This document shows positions 1-8,286 of a DNA stretch of 64,000 bases, piece by piece. The DNA is from SSSZ01 sp016790965 (GTDB taxonomy: Bacteria > Pseudomonadota > Gammaproteobacteria > Burkholderiales > Rhodocyclaceae). The notes under the pieces were generated by a model. The model was not told the origin of the DNA. It saw only the letters and a list, made by a program, of their open reading frames with translations, and made no database searches. Numbering within the stretch: the first letter of the stretch is position 1; every line of letters starts with the position of its first letter. The position numbers were made by a program, and so were the translations under genes. The DNA lies in NCBI GenBank assembly GCA_016790965.1, contig JAEUNZ010000045.1, positions 1-64,000 of the forward strand, given 5' to 3'.

Positions 1-168
1 TTCACCAGCCTGCAGCATGCCCGAGTCGTCATCGGCGCCTGGCAAAGGGAATACAACGAGGAGCGACCCAAGAAATCCCTGGGCGGTCTGACGCCCACCG
101 CCTATGCCACATCACTCACCCAGAAATCAGGTAAATTACCCCCGGACTCTAAAGCCCACTGCTACTGA
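1..168 (+). CDS. IS3-family transposase (OrfB, integrase core), C-terminal fragment
   Basis: An open frame enters from the window edge and stops at TGA 166-168. Its 55 residues match the end of the DDE integrase core of IS3-family OrfB: a YNEERPKKSLGGLTPTAYA-type motif, which in this family carries the last conserved residues before the C-terminus. The rest of the element lies outside the window, so intactness cannot be judged. It is transcribed towards tcdA, whose stop codon starts only 19 bp further on. The family call is secure; the subgroup is not resolved. Confidence 0.85.
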   Translation, partial: FTSLQHARVVIGAWQREYNEERPKKSLGGLTPTAYATSLTQKSGKLPPDSKAHCY

Positions 169-187
169 AAACGGGGGGACGTCGGGG
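1..187 (+). mobile_element. Right end of an IS3-family insertion sequence
   Basis: The transposase tail and the roughly 19 bp after its stop must contain the right end of the insertion sequence, because the tcdA stop codon begins at 188. A G-rich stretch at 171-180 fits the G/C-rich terminal repeats common in this family. The exact boundary and the target duplication cannot be set without the left end. Confidence 0.55.
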
Positions 188-949
188 TTACGGGCGCGTG
201 AGATGGTTGATTACCTGCGCTGCAGCCGCGAGGCCGAAGGTCGCCGTAACGCAGACAGAAGAGCCAAAGCCCGAGCAATTGAGTCCGGCGCTCCCAGAGG
301 GAGCCGAGCAAGACGCCGGGGGATATCGCAATGGCTCGTCCGAGTAAATTGCGACGATGCCAAAGCGCTTGCCGGGTTGGCGGGGAAATCCGTGCTGCTT
401 GCGCAATTCAGCCCGAACTCTGGCGAGGAGGGGATCCTGGATGGTACGGGCCAGATCGTCAGCGCGAACCCGCGTCGGATCGACTTGTCCGCCAGCTGCG
501 CCCACTGTGACCATGTAGAGGGGCCTGTGCCGCGAACAGTACCCTATCATGGCGCACTTTGCTTTTACTTGGTCTGTGGCGTCGATGAGGGCATCGAACG
601 ATTGGTCTAGCAGGGTTTTGGCGTTGTCCGGGGAGAGGAAATCGTCCACGGTGTGGACCTGGCATGTGGGGCTGTATTCCCGTATCCGCTCGGCCATCGC
701 AGCGACCTTGGCCTTGCCGAAATTCGAGTCCTGGGCGTGAATCTGGCGATTGACGTTCGATTCGGCGACGATATCCAGATCGATAAGGGTAAGTGATCCC
801 ACCCCGCTCCGGGCCAGGGCTTCTGCGGACCACGAGCCAACTCCACCAATTCCAACAATCGCAACATGCGCCTGCGCCAGGCGGTGCGCGCCGTCAGCCC
901 CGTAAAGCCTCGCGATACCCCCAAAACGCCGCTCCTCGGCTCCGAACAT
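188..949 (-). CDS. tcdA: tRNA threonylcarbamoyladenosine dehydratase TcdA (ThiF/E1-like)
   Basis: This 253-residue ThiF/MoeB/E1-like ATP-dependent enzyme is of the type that cyclises t6A37 to ct6A in tRNAs. Near the N-terminus are the YG start region and the nucleotide-binding GIGGVGSW loop, followed by the LIDLDIVAESNVNRQ segment and a DATDQVKAK motif, as in E. coli TcdA/CsdL. I chose the ATG at 947-949 because it overlaps the TGA of the upstream gene (TGATG) and gives the family N-terminus; the frame extends further upstream but lacks similarity. It is probably cotranscribed with and translationally coupled to the HD-GYP gene. An IS3 element ends just past its stop, without visibly truncating it. 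Confidence 0.9.
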   Translation of the reverse strand: MFGAEERRFGGIARLYGADGAHRLAQAHVAIVGIGGVGSWSAEALARSGVGSLTLIDLDIVAESNVNRQIHAQDSNFGKAKVAAMAERIREYSPTCQVHTVDDFLSPDNAKTLLDQSFDALIDATDQVKAKCAMIGYCSRHRPLYMVTVGAAGGQVDPTRVRADDLARTIQDPLLARVRAELRKQHGFPRQPGKRFGIVAIYSDEPLRYPPASCSAPSGSAGLNCSGFGSSVCVTATFGLAAAAQVINHLTRP

Positions 950-2052
950 CAAGCCTCGATCGTTTTCCGGATAACCAGATTGAATGGAGCAATCCACTCC
1001 GGGGCGAATTGATTGTCACAGGCGTTGACCTCTGCGATGGCACGCAAGACGGATCGATTTTTGCCCCGATGGATATGCTTGAGCATGACGGCTTCGAATG
1101 CATCGACGATGGCGAGGATTTTTGCTCCATCGCATATGGCACTGCCGGTCAACTGCGCGGGGTAGCCCTTGCCGTCGGGCATTTCATGGTGCTGTGCGAT
1201 CATTTGAGCGGCGGCCTCCCATCCTGCCATGCGCTGGAGGAGTCCTGCAGCGAACCCCGGGTGGTTACGCAGTGCGGCGCGATCGTCGTCGGTCATCCTC
1301 CCCACTTTGAGCCAGGTGGATTCAGGAAGAAACATCATCCCAAGATCGTGGAGGTAGACTGCGGCCTCAAGTTGTACTGCGTCAACCGTGCTGCCGACCG
1401 AACGATTGGTTTCAAGCGCCAGGCGAAGAATGCGCATCGTACGCCCCTTGAACAGCGGCGAGCGGCTTTCGAATTGCAGAGCGAGGGAGCGAAAAAATTG
1501 TAGATCGGCAGGGGCATTCTGTTGCCCCGGGGGGGGCGAAGACTTACGGGGTGGCTTGGTCGAGAGTGTAGCGATCACGGGGGGGAAGCCGGTCACTGCC
1601 TCTATCAGCTGCCGGCTCAGATCATCGACTTCCTCGTCTGGTGCAACGGCGATGCGTTCCAAGCCGTTGACCAGTGGAAGAAGGCGCAAATTCTCAAGGG
1701 ACTTTCCTGACAAGATGCCGTCAGTGGCCAGTTCGAGCCGGTCGACAGATAACAGTACCGCTTCGGCAAGCAAATCAGAGAACTGGATTTCGCCCGAGCG
1801 GAAGCGGGCGAGGACCGATTCGATGGGTTGGGCAATCGCCACCGCAAGATCAAACTTGCATAGCGAAGCATCGCCTTTGACATTGTGGACCGCACGGAAC
1901 AAATCGGCGATCAATTCCCGATCTTGAGGCGCCTTGCGCAGGCGAGTGACATCCCTTTCAATTTCCGGTGCCCGGTCGGCCAAGGCGTCGGCGAATTCCT
2001 CAAGGGCGCCGCGGTCGCTAACGACCGGGGCGATGATGTTTCGCACATCCAT
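949..2052 (-). CDS. Hpt-like plus HD-GYP domain signalling protein
   Basis: This 367-residue protein is a probable cyclic-di-GMP signalling protein. The N-terminal part holds an Hpt-like helix with a candidate phosphoacceptor in the motif FRAVHNVKGDASL (about residue 54). The C-terminal half is an HD-GYP domain: HD in LHDLG, then HPGFAAG, HHEMPDGKGYP and a VDAF helix. The Lys that normally follows HDxG is replaced by Met and the usual RPY region is altered, so phosphodiesterase activity is uncertain. The start at 2050-2052 has a clear AGGGAG ribosome site; a longer frame upstream looks non-coding. The stop overlaps the tcdA start by one base. No histidine kinase or response regulator is adjacent. 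Confidence 0.75.
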   Translation of the reverse strand: MDVRNIIAPVVSDRGALEEFADALADRAPEIERDVTRLRKAPQDRELIADLFRAVHNVKGDASLCKFDLAVAIAQPIESVLARFRSGEIQFSDLLAEAVLLSVDRLELATDGILSGKSLENLRLLPLVNGLERIAVAPDEEVDDLSRQLIEAVTGFPPVIATLSTKPPRKSSPPPGQQNAPADLQFFRSLALQFESRSPLFKGRTMRILRLALETNRSVGSTVDAVQLEAAVYLHDLGMMFLPESTWLKVGRMTDDDRAALRNHPGFAAGLLQRMAGWEAAAQMIAQHHEMPDGKGYPAQLTGSAICDGAKILAIVDAFEAVMLKHIHRGKNRSVLRAIAEVNACDNQFAPEWIAPFNLVIRKTIEA

Positions 2053-2218
2053 CGGTTTAATCTCCCTGTGCTTCGTGTAAGCGTCCAAGTGTAGCCCAAA
2101 GCTGCGCTGGAGCAGAAGGCGGGGAACAAGACCCAAAACCAGGAAGGCCGTTACCTTGACGCTGCTGCGGGTGCCGCCTAACATCTCGCCCTTCTGCATA
2201 GTGGCGGCGCAATAGATT

Positions 2219-3181
2219 TTGGACCAACTCAACGCTCTGATCGGGCCGGACATGCGGGCTGTCGATTCGGTCATCCGGAGCCGACTCCACTCCGACGTGG
2301 TTCTCGTTCGTCAAGTAGCTGAATACATCATCGGGAGTGGGGGAAAGCGGCTCAGACCCGCGCTCGTCCTCCTCGCAGCAGGCTCCCTTGGATATCGGGG
2401 GAGCCATCATCACGAACTTGCCGCAGTGGTGGAATTCATCCACACCGCAACCCTGCTGCATGACGATGTGGTGGATGAGTCTTCGTTGCGGCGTGGACGG
2501 GAAACGGCCAACGCCATGTTTGGCAACGCGGCTAGCGTCCTCGTGGGTGATTTCCTCTACTCGCGAGCGTTCCAGATGATGATTGAGGTTGACGACATGC
2601 GGGTGATGCGCGTGCTTTCGGACGCTACAAATGTGATCGCCGAAGGAGAGGTTCTGCAGTTGATGAACTGTCACGATGCCGACGTCGACGAGGAGCGCTA
2701 CCTGAGAGTGATTCGCTACAAGACCGCTAAACTTTTCGAAGCGGCGGCTCAGCTCGGCGGTCTGATTGGTGGTGGAGCGCCTGGATGCATAGAGGCGTTC
2801 GCGAATTACGGCATGCATCTTGGTACGGCATTCCAACTCGTCGACGATGTGTTGGACTATTCCGGGCATGAAGCGGATACGGGGAAGCATCTCGGGGATG
2901 ATCTGGCGGAAGGCAAGCCGACCCTACCCCTGATCTTCGTCCTGCAGAACGGGAGTTCTCAGCAGGCGGCTTGCGTTCGGCGGGCCATCGAATCGGGCGG
3001 ACGGGACGACTTTCCTATGGTGCTTGAGGCCATCCGGCTCACCGGTGCTCTCGATCATGCTCGGCGCCGTGCAAGCGAAGAGGCCGCGCTGGCGAGGTCT
3101 GCTCTGGCAAAGCTTCCGCCTTCAAAATATCAAGATGCTCTGCTACAATTAACCCTCTTTGCTGTCGAGCGCAACCACTGA
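2219..3181 (+). CDS. ispB: Octaprenyl diphosphate synthase (all-trans polyprenyl synthetase)
   Basis: This trans-isoprenyl diphosphate synthase of 320 residues makes the quinone side chain by adding IPP to allylic diphosphates. Both Asp-rich motifs are present: LLHDDVVDES (FARM) and QLVDDVLDYSG (SARM), plus GGKRLRP near the N-terminus and GEVLQL. Length and alignment match E. coli IspB. The start is probably TTG 2219-2221, since an in-frame TAG at 2213-2215 excludes anything upstream and the next ATG (2252) would remove conserved residues. It is divergent from the HD-GYP gene. It sits directly upstream of tRNA-Pro, away from rplU/rpmA, which often lie beside ispB in other proteobacteria. Confidence 0.92.
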   Translation: MDQLNALIGPDMRAVDSVIRSRLHSDVVLVRQVAEYIIGSGGKRLRPALVLLAAGSLGYRGSHHHELAAVVEFIHTATLLHDDVVDESSLRRGRETANAMFGNAASVLVGDFLYSRAFQMMIEVDDMRVMRVLSDATNVIAEGEVLQLMNCHDADVDEERYLRVIRYKTAKLFEAAAQLGGLIGGGAPGCIEAFANYGMHLGTAFQLVDDVLDYSGHEADTGKHLGDDLAEGKPTLPLIFVLQNGSSQQAACVRRAIESGGRDDFPMVLEAIRLTGALDHARRRASEEAALARSALAKLPPSKYQDALLQLTLFAVERNH

Positions 3182-3197
3182 CCGCCTCGACTGCCCT

Positions 3198-3274
3198 CGG
3201 AGTGTAGCTCAGCCTGGTAGAGCACTGCGTTCGGGACGCAGGGGTCGCATGTTCGAATCATGTCACTCCGACCA
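3198..3274 (+). tRNA. tRNA-Pro (anticodon CGG)
   Basis: The 77-nt cloverleaf has a 7-bp acceptor stem (CGGAGTG with CACTCCG), discriminator A and an encoded CCA end. The anticodon stem CTGCG/CGCAG encloses the loop TTCGGGA with anticodon CGG. A GTTCGAATC T-loop is present. It starts 16 bp after ispB and may be cotranscribed with it. Confidence 0.95.
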
Positions 3275-3327
3275 AACATTCCCCAGTAGCGACTCCCTCT
3301 GACCCTTCCCGTCCCCGCGGAGTACGA

Positions 3328-3798
3328 ATGTTCAAGATTCTGTTGGTGTGCATGGGCAATATCTGCCGTTCACCGATGGCCGAAGGAGTGCTCAGGGCGC
3401 ATCTGCAGCGTACCGGCCTGGGGGCGAAGGTCAGCGTTGCGTCTGCTGGAACCGCTGGCGCTCACGCGGGCGAGGCACCGGACAACAGAGCCCTCCAGGT
3501 GGCTGCCAAGCGAGGATATGACCTTAGCGGCATTCGGTCAAAGAAGATTCGGCTGGAGGATTTCGCCCTCTACGACTGCATTCTCGCCATGGATGGGGAT
3601 AATCTGGAGAACCTTCGTCGCCGTTGCCCGGCGGAACTGCACGACAAGCTCCACCTCTTCCTCGAATTTTCCCAGGTCGGTCCAGCAGATGTCCCCGATC
3701 CCTATTACGGCAATCTCGCGGGTTTCGAACGCGTCCTTGAACTGTGCGAAAGAGGGGCCGAGGGAGTGGTAAACGAAATGAGGGCTAGAGCCCTCTAA
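3328..3798 (+). CDS. Low-molecular-weight protein-tyrosine phosphatase
   Basis: This 156-residue cytoplasmic phosphatase has the C-X5-R P-loop at the N-terminus (VCMGNICRSP) and the catalytic aspartate in the VPDPYYG motif near residue 120, both diagnostic of the family (Wzb/Etp/PtpA group). Length is typical. Family members act on tyrosine kinases of polysaccharide synthesis or as general stress phosphatases; no such kinase lies nearby, so the substrate is unknown. It follows tRNA-Pro on the same strand and converges on the LolA-like gene. Confidence 0.9.
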   Translation: MFKILLVCMGNICRSPMAEGVLRAHLQRTGLGAKVSVASAGTAGAHAGEAPDNRALQVAAKRGYDLSGIRSKKIRLEDFALYDCILAMDGDNLENLRRRCPAELHDKLHLFLEFSQVGPADVPDPYYGNLAGFERVLELCERGAEGVVNEMRARAL

Positions 3799-3883
3799 TG
3801 AGCAGCACAACTGCCTTGGGGGGCAGGCGGTCCCGGAGGCGGGGGTAGAGCCGTGGTCAGGCGGGGCGCCGCGTGGGGCACGC

Positions 3884-4675
3884 TTACTCGCCCCCCAGCT
3901 TGCTGAGATACTCCTTGGTAAACATTTTGTCCGGCAGGTCGCGCAGTTTCATGCCGCTGTAATCGAGAACCGACTGTTCGTTGCCGCGCAGGGCATCCTC
4001 CATCACCAGCCGCGTGGGGCGCATCTTGCCCAGCATGGTTTCAAATTTCTCGTAGCGGCATTTTTTCAGCAGGCGGTTGGACAGAGAGTAGAACTCTGCC
4101 TTGAGCGGCCACGAAGATTTCTTGTTAACCCAGTACATGACTTTCTGGTACGTCACGCCACGATCCACGGCTGTCAGTTCGAGGACGTAATAGTCCTCGT
4201 TGCCGATTGGTTCGGAGCGCAGCAACTTGGGTTTGTAGTCACCCGCGAAGTTGGCGCGAGCGAGGTCGCCATTAGCCACCTGACCGGTCAGGCGTTGGGC
4301 GAGGGAAATCCGCACCGGCTGGGAAACATCGGGCATGAATACCCAAAGGTCGCGGCCTTTCATGAGCAGAATCTGGCCCCGTTCCGAGGCTGGCTCCGTA
4401 ATCATGACAATAGTATTTTCGTTGCCCTTGGACAGGATGCGATACTTACGATTTTCAGCGGGTTTGTCGGTTTGTGTGGTGGAGATGCCGATTTCGACCT
4501 GAAATCCCTCGGCGGGAAAGCGCACCTGGTCTGCCTTTTCCACTATACTCCGGGCATAGGCGTCGTCAGCGGCAGCCGGTGGCTGCTCTTCCGCAAGAGC
4601 AAATGGGGTTGCAAGCAGGGTGGACAGGGTAAAAAGAAAGATGCCCTTGCGGAACGGGGAGCGAATGGAAATCAT
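3884..4675 (-). CDS. LolA-like outer-membrane lipoprotein-sorting protein
   Basis: This 263-residue exported protein belongs to the LolA-like fold found beside ABC exporters. It has a typical signal peptide (basic start, hydrophobic core, LATPFALA cleavage region) and then the beta-rich domain with GRDLWVFMPDVSQPVRIS and a C-terminal SGMKLRDLPDKMFTKEYL segment. I chose the ATG at 4673-4675, preceded by AGGTGAAA; the open frame runs on upstream but reads antisense into the neighbouring ATPase gene. It is divergent, with a 54-bp gap, from the ABC ATPase. It probably carries lipid or lipoprotein through the periplasm for that system; the cargo is unknown. Confidence 0.75.
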   Translation of the reverse strand: MISIRSPFRKGIFLFTLSTLLATPFALAEEQPPAAADDAYARSIVEKADQVRFPAEGFQVEIGISTTQTDKPAENRKYRILSKGNENTIVMITEPASERGQILLMKGRDLWVFMPDVSQPVRISLAQRLTGQVANGDLARANFAGDYKPKLLRSEPIGNEDYYVLELTAVDRGVTYQKVMYWVNKKSSWPLKAEFYSLSNRLLKKCRYEKFETMLGKMRPTRLVMEDALRGNEQSVLDYSGMKLRDLPDKMFTKEYLSKLGGE

Positions 4676-4729
4676 GCTTTCACCTGTGTCGGTTCGGCGA
4701 ACCTCGGCTAATGCTGCAAGGATCAGACC

Positions 4730-5482
4730 ATGAGTGTTGTGCGCATAGAGCGTGTGTTCAAGGACTATCTGCTTGGGGAGCAGATAGTCCAGGCGGTCAA
4801 TGATATAACACTGTCCGTCGAGCCGGGGGTGTTCCTTGCCATCTCGGGGCCTTCGGGGAGCGGCAAGACCTCGCTGCTCAACCTTATCGGATGTATCGAT
4901 CGTCCGACGAGCGGGAAGATTTACATCAACGACGAGGACGTCACCGAGAAGAATTCCGATCAACTCGCCGACTTGAGGTCACGTTCTATCGGCTTCATCT
5001 TTCAGACCTTCAATCTTCTCCCAGTGCTGTCTGCTGCTGAAAACGTCGAATATCCCTTGCTGCAGCGCAAGGACTTGACGGCATCCGATCGCAAGAAGCG
5101 GGTCGATTACTTTCTCGATATCGTAGGCCTGTCCAAATACGTGCATCACCGTCCAAATCAGTTGAGCGGCGGGCAGCGGCAGCGGGTTGCCATTGCCCGG
5201 GCCCTCGCCATCCAGCCGGCGATCGTTCTCGCCGATGAGCCCACAGCCAACCTGGACAAAGCGACGGGCAAGGAAATCCTGCGTTTGATGAAGCTCATCA
5301 ACCAGCACCTGGGCACGACCTTCATTTTCTCGACCCACGACCAGAAGGTGGTCGATGTTTCGGACCGTCTGGTCAAAATGGAAGACGGAACCATCAAATC
5401 TCTCGGGGTGCGCGACGACGCCAACCAGTGGAAGCTCGTTCGGGTGCGCAACCTTTCGGAAATGGCAGCAGGAGAAAGTTAG
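4730..5482 (+). CDS. ABC transporter ATP-binding protein (LolD/MacB-type)
   Basis: This 250-residue ATPase has Walker A GPSGSGKTS, signature LSGGQRQRVAIARAL, Walker B IVLADEPTANLD and the H-loop STHD. The sequence is closest to the FtsE/LolD/MacB class that works with FtsX-type permeases. No permease gene is adjacent, which is unusual. Its stop is 2 bp before the start of the beta-barrel gene, so the two are very likely one transcript. Together with the divergent LolA-like gene this suggests transport of a lipid or lipoprotein to the outer membrane. Confidence 0.9.
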   Translation: MSVVRIERVFKDYLLGEQIVQAVNDITLSVEPGVFLAISGPSGSGKTSLLNLIGCIDRPTSGKIYINDEDVTEKNSDQLADLRSRSIGFIFQTFNLLPVLSAAENVEYPLLQRKDLTASDRKKRVDYFLDIVGLSKYVHHRPNQLSGGQRQRVAIARALAIQPAIVLADEPTANLDKATGKEILRLMKLINQHLGTTFIFSTHDQKVVDVSDRLVKMEDGTIKSLGVRDDANQWKLVRVRNLSEMAAGES

Positions 5483-5484
5483 GC

Positions 5485-6879
5485 ATGGATCGCACGAATT
5501 CCGCAGGCGGCGCCCCCGGCGCCGTTGTGAAAAACCTGGGCTGGTACGGGGCAGCCCTCGCTGTCATGGCGGCCTGCTTCGCTGCCATCCCCGCTGCCCA
5601 TGGCGCTGACGGGCGCGATGCCCTGTTCGAGGACGACGACCCTCTGCCCAAGCCCAAGAGTGAGAAGAAAACCGGGGGCGTCACCGGCTACATCCAACTT
5701 GAAGCCGCGCGAACCATCTCGTCTCCCGACCACTGGTCGAAACTCAGGGCGCGGGGCGAACTCGCCAGCCGGGGCGACCTGGGCGGCGGCATCCGCTACA
5801 AGCTCAGTGCCCGGGCCGACTACGACGCGGTCTACGACATCAACGACTTCTATCCGCAGCCGGTTCGCCACGACCAGCGCTTTGAATTTGCCCTGCGGGA
5901 GAACTATCTCGACATCAGTCGGGGCGATTGGGACTTCCGACTCGGGCGCCAACACGTCGTCTGGGGAGAAATGGTCGGCCTGTTTTTCGCCGACGTCGTT
6001 TCCGCAAGGGATCTGCGCGAGTTCATTCTGCCGGAGTTCGAAGCCCTGCGTACGCCGCAATGGGCGGCGCGGGCCGAATACTACAAGGACGACTTCCACG
6101 CGGAATTCCTCTGGGTTCCAGTCGCCAGCTACGACAAGATCGGCAAGCCGGGGGCGGAGTTCTATCCCTATCAGCCTGATCTGACCGGGCGGGTCGCCTA
6201 TCTGCACGAAAAGCGGCCCAAGGCGGACTGGGACCACATGAACTACGGCGTTCGCCTGTCGGCCCTGCTGAGCGGCTGGGATCTTTCCGGCTTTGCCTAT
6301 AGCAGCATGGACGTCCAGCCTACCTTCTATCGCACCATAGCGCCCGCCTTGCCTGTACCCACTGTGATCTATCAGGCCCGGCACGAACGCATCCGGCAGT
6401 TTGGCGGAACCCTGGCCAAGGACATCGACGGGGTGGTGTTCAAGATGGAGGCGGTGCATACCCACGGGCGGAAATACCCGGTCCTGCGCTTCCTGGACGC
6501 CGACGGTCTGGCCGAGCAGAACACCCTCGATTGGGCAGCAGGCCTGGATTTCACCCTGCCCGCCGACACGCGCTTCAATGTTCAGTTCTTCCAGCGCATC
6601 TACACCAATCATGATCGCGACAGCCTGCAGGACCGGGAAGAAAACGGCTACAGCCTGTACCTGAACACCAAGATCATCCCGGCAATCGAATCCCAAGTGA
6701 CCTATATCGCCAGCCTGAACCGTTCGAGTTGGCTGGCCCGACCGCGGGTTTTGTGGAATTTCCAGAAGAACTGGCGCCTCCTTGTGGGGGCCGATGTCTT
6801 CGGTGGCAAGCCCACGGGCTTGTTCGGCCAATACGACGAGCGCGACCGCGTGTATACCGAGGTGCGCTACACCTTCTGA
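5485..6879 (+). CDS. DUF1302-like outer-membrane beta-barrel protein
   Basis: The 464-residue product has a signal peptide (hydrophobic stretch ending AAHGA near residue 43). It is then rich in alternating polar/aromatic strands and ends in an aromatic F (VRYTF), as outer-membrane barrels do. It resembles DUF1302-type proteins that travel with LolA-like proteins and MacB-type ABC transporters, with segments such as RLGRQHVVWGE. The ATG at 5485 is placed by the tight junction with the upstream ATPase; longer starts overlap that gene. Function is inferred only: an outer-membrane channel or partner of the exporter. Confidence 0.75.
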   Translation: MDRTNSAGGAPGAVVKNLGWYGAALAVMAACFAAIPAAHGADGRDALFEDDDPLPKPKSEKKTGGVTGYIQLEAARTISSPDHWSKLRARGELASRGDLGGGIRYKLSARADYDAVYDINDFYPQPVRHDQRFEFALRENYLDISRGDWDFRLGRQHVVWGEMVGLFFADVVSARDLREFILPEFEALRTPQWAARAEYYKDDFHAEFLWVPVASYDKIGKPGAEFYPYQPDLTGRVAYLHEKRPKADWDHMNYGVRLSALLSGWDLSGFAYSSMDVQPTFYRTIAPALPVPTVIYQARHERIRQFGGTLAKDIDGVVFKMEAVHTHGRKYPVLRFLDADGLAEQNTLDWAAGLDFTLPADTRFNVQFFQRIYTNHDRDSLQDREENGYSLYLNTKIIPAIESQVTYIASLNRSSWLARPRVLWNFQKNWRLLVGADVFGGKPTGLFGQYDERDRVYTEVRYTF

Positions 6880-6987
6880 GGGTGAGGGAAATTCCGGCGG
6901 CGGCACCGTCGGAATTCTTTACACCCCAGCTGGCGTGCATGCGGGGGGTGTCTATCAAGCGATTGTTTTTAAATAAAAACGTATATC

Positions 6988-7004
6988 TGGCACGCTGCGT
7001 GCTT
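6988..7004 (+). promoter_or_regulatory. Sigma-54 (-24/-12) promoter of the PEP-CTERM gene
   Basis: The sequence TGGCACGCTGCGTGCTT has GG at 6989-6990 and GC at 7001-7002 with exactly 10 bp between them, matching the RpoN consensus TGGCACG-N4-TTGCW closely. Transcription would start near 7014, about 60 bp before the gene. Sigma-54 control of PEP-CTERM genes, with PrsK/PrsR, is known in related floc-forming bacteria; neither regulator is in this window. Confidence 0.75.
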
Positions 7005-7076
7005 ATTGGTTGGCGTGCTCTCCAGATCAGTTGGAAGGCAAGTAAAACGTAACAGACTCTTTACTTGGAGATGAAA

Positions 7077-8078
7077 ATGAAAAAAGTTCTTCTGGCTTCC
7101 CTGATCGCTGGCGCCCTCGCCTCCGGCCAGGCCAACGCCTTCAACGACATCGTGTTCGACTTCAACGGTGCCGCCGCCGGTGGTCAACAGACCATCAGCT
7201 TCTTCGACTGGCTGCCGGGCAACGCCCTGTCCATCGGTGCCCTGAGCTCCGGCTCCGGCGTCCCCTTCACCACCGTGTATCAGGCCAAGTTGGGTTCTGC
7301 GGTGAAGAATGAAGGCGGCGGCGGCCAGACCAGCTTCTCCCCGCTGGCGGGTACCGAGTTCACCATTCAGGCCAGCATCGTCGAAGTGGCCACCGGTCTG
7401 GGCGGCAGCTCCGCCAGCTTCACCGTGATGGGCGGCGTCATCAACATGTTCTACGACACCACCCCTGACTCCAACACCATTACCGGTGGCGGCTACGGTG
7501 ACGGCACTCTGATCCTGAGCGCTTCCATCCTCAATGGCACCGGCGCCTTCAACAACGCCACCATCGGCGGCAATGCCGAGCTCATCCCGGGTAGCGGCAT
7601 CACCCTGTGTTCCCTTGGCATCCAGACCGCCGGTTGCACCCCGGTTCTGCTGGACGGTTTTGGTGTCGATAACCAGTCTGGCGTCCTGAGCCACACCGGT
7701 AACGGTTCCTCCACCATCAACGCCCACGTTGATTATCAGGACAGCAACTTCTTCCGCAGCATCCTGACCACGCTGGAAGTCGGTCTGAACGACACCACCA
7801 ACTTGGCTGATCCGTTCGCCCAGACCAATCCGTCCGACACGGTCGTCGGCGTCACCCCGGTCTACACCAACGTCGGTGGTGCCCGGATCAACGGCGATGC
7901 CAACTGCAGGGCTGGTGGCCTGACCGAAGCCGGCGTGGCGGTGGCTCGTTGCGACTTCCACTTCCAGTCCGACGGTGCGACCTCCTTCAACTCTGCTCCG
8001 GAACCCGGCGCCCTGGCTCTGCTGGGTCTGGGCCTGGTCGGTGTCGCGGCTTCCCGCCGTCGCGCCAAGCAGCAGTAA
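7077..8078 (+). CDS. PEP-CTERM sorting domain protein
   Basis: This 333-residue secreted protein has an N-terminal signal peptide (MKKVLLASLIAGALA, then QANA) and a C-terminal PEP-CTERM anchor: PEPGALALLGLGLVGVA followed by the basic tail SRRR. Exosortase (EpsH/XrtA) cleaves such tails and the mature proteins reach the cell surface or matrix. The body is Gly/Ser/Thr/Asn-rich and contains few Cys. I chose the ATG at 7077 because the GGAG at 7067-7070 is correctly spaced; an ATG at 7071 and a TTG at 7065 are also in frame. It has its own sigma-54 promoter and a strong terminator, so it is monocistronic. No exosortase is in the window. Confidence 0.9.
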   Translation: MKKVLLASLIAGALASGQANAFNDIVFDFNGAAAGGQQTISFFDWLPGNALSIGALSSGSGVPFTTVYQAKLGSAVKNEGGGGQTSFSPLAGTEFTIQASIVEVATGLGGSSASFTVMGGVINMFYDTTPDSNTITGGGYGDGTLILSASILNGTGAFNNATIGGNAELIPGSGITLCSLGIQTAGCTPVLLDGFGVDNQSGVLSHTGNGSSTINAHVDYQDSNFFRSILTTLEVGLNDTTNLADPFAQTNPSDTVVGVTPVYTNVGGARINGDANCRAGGLTEAGVAVARCDFHFQSDGATSFNSAPEPGALALLGLGLVGVAASRRRAKQQ

Positions 8079-8095
8079 GGCAGTCAAGGCAGCGC

Positions 8096-8121
8096 AAAAA
8101 AGGGGCTTCGGCCCCTTTTTT
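8096..8121 (+). terminator. Rho-independent terminator of the PEP-CTERM gene
   Basis: GGGGC-TTCG-GCCCC forms a short hairpin with a stable tetraloop, followed by a six-T run and preceded by A residues. It starts 17 bp after the stop codon and could work in both directions. Confidence 0.85.
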
Positions 8122-8252
8122 GTTGCCTGTGTTTTGCTTCCAGGGAATTTGGGGCTTGTGCCCTTCCGGACAGGGGGGCGCTTTCGGCGCGCCCCGGCGC
8201 AGGCGCAAATCCAGAGGAGGCGGGGGGAAAGGCCCCTCGCCTCAAGGGGTGA

Positions 8253-8279
8253 GAAAAACGGGGGCTGGCATCGGCCCCA
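8253..8279 (-). terminator. Terminator downstream of proB
   Basis: On the minus strand GGGGC and GCCCC flank an 8-nt loop and are followed by a T5 run, directly after the proB stop codon. Confidence 0.65.
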
Positions 8280-8286
8280 CCGCGCT

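Noticed and set aside
6969..8087. Long minus-strand frame of 372 codons over the PEP-CTERM gene
   Set aside because: It is an antisense shadow of a Gly/Ala-rich gene with strong codon bias; the plus strand has signal peptide, PEP-CTERM tail, promoter and terminator.
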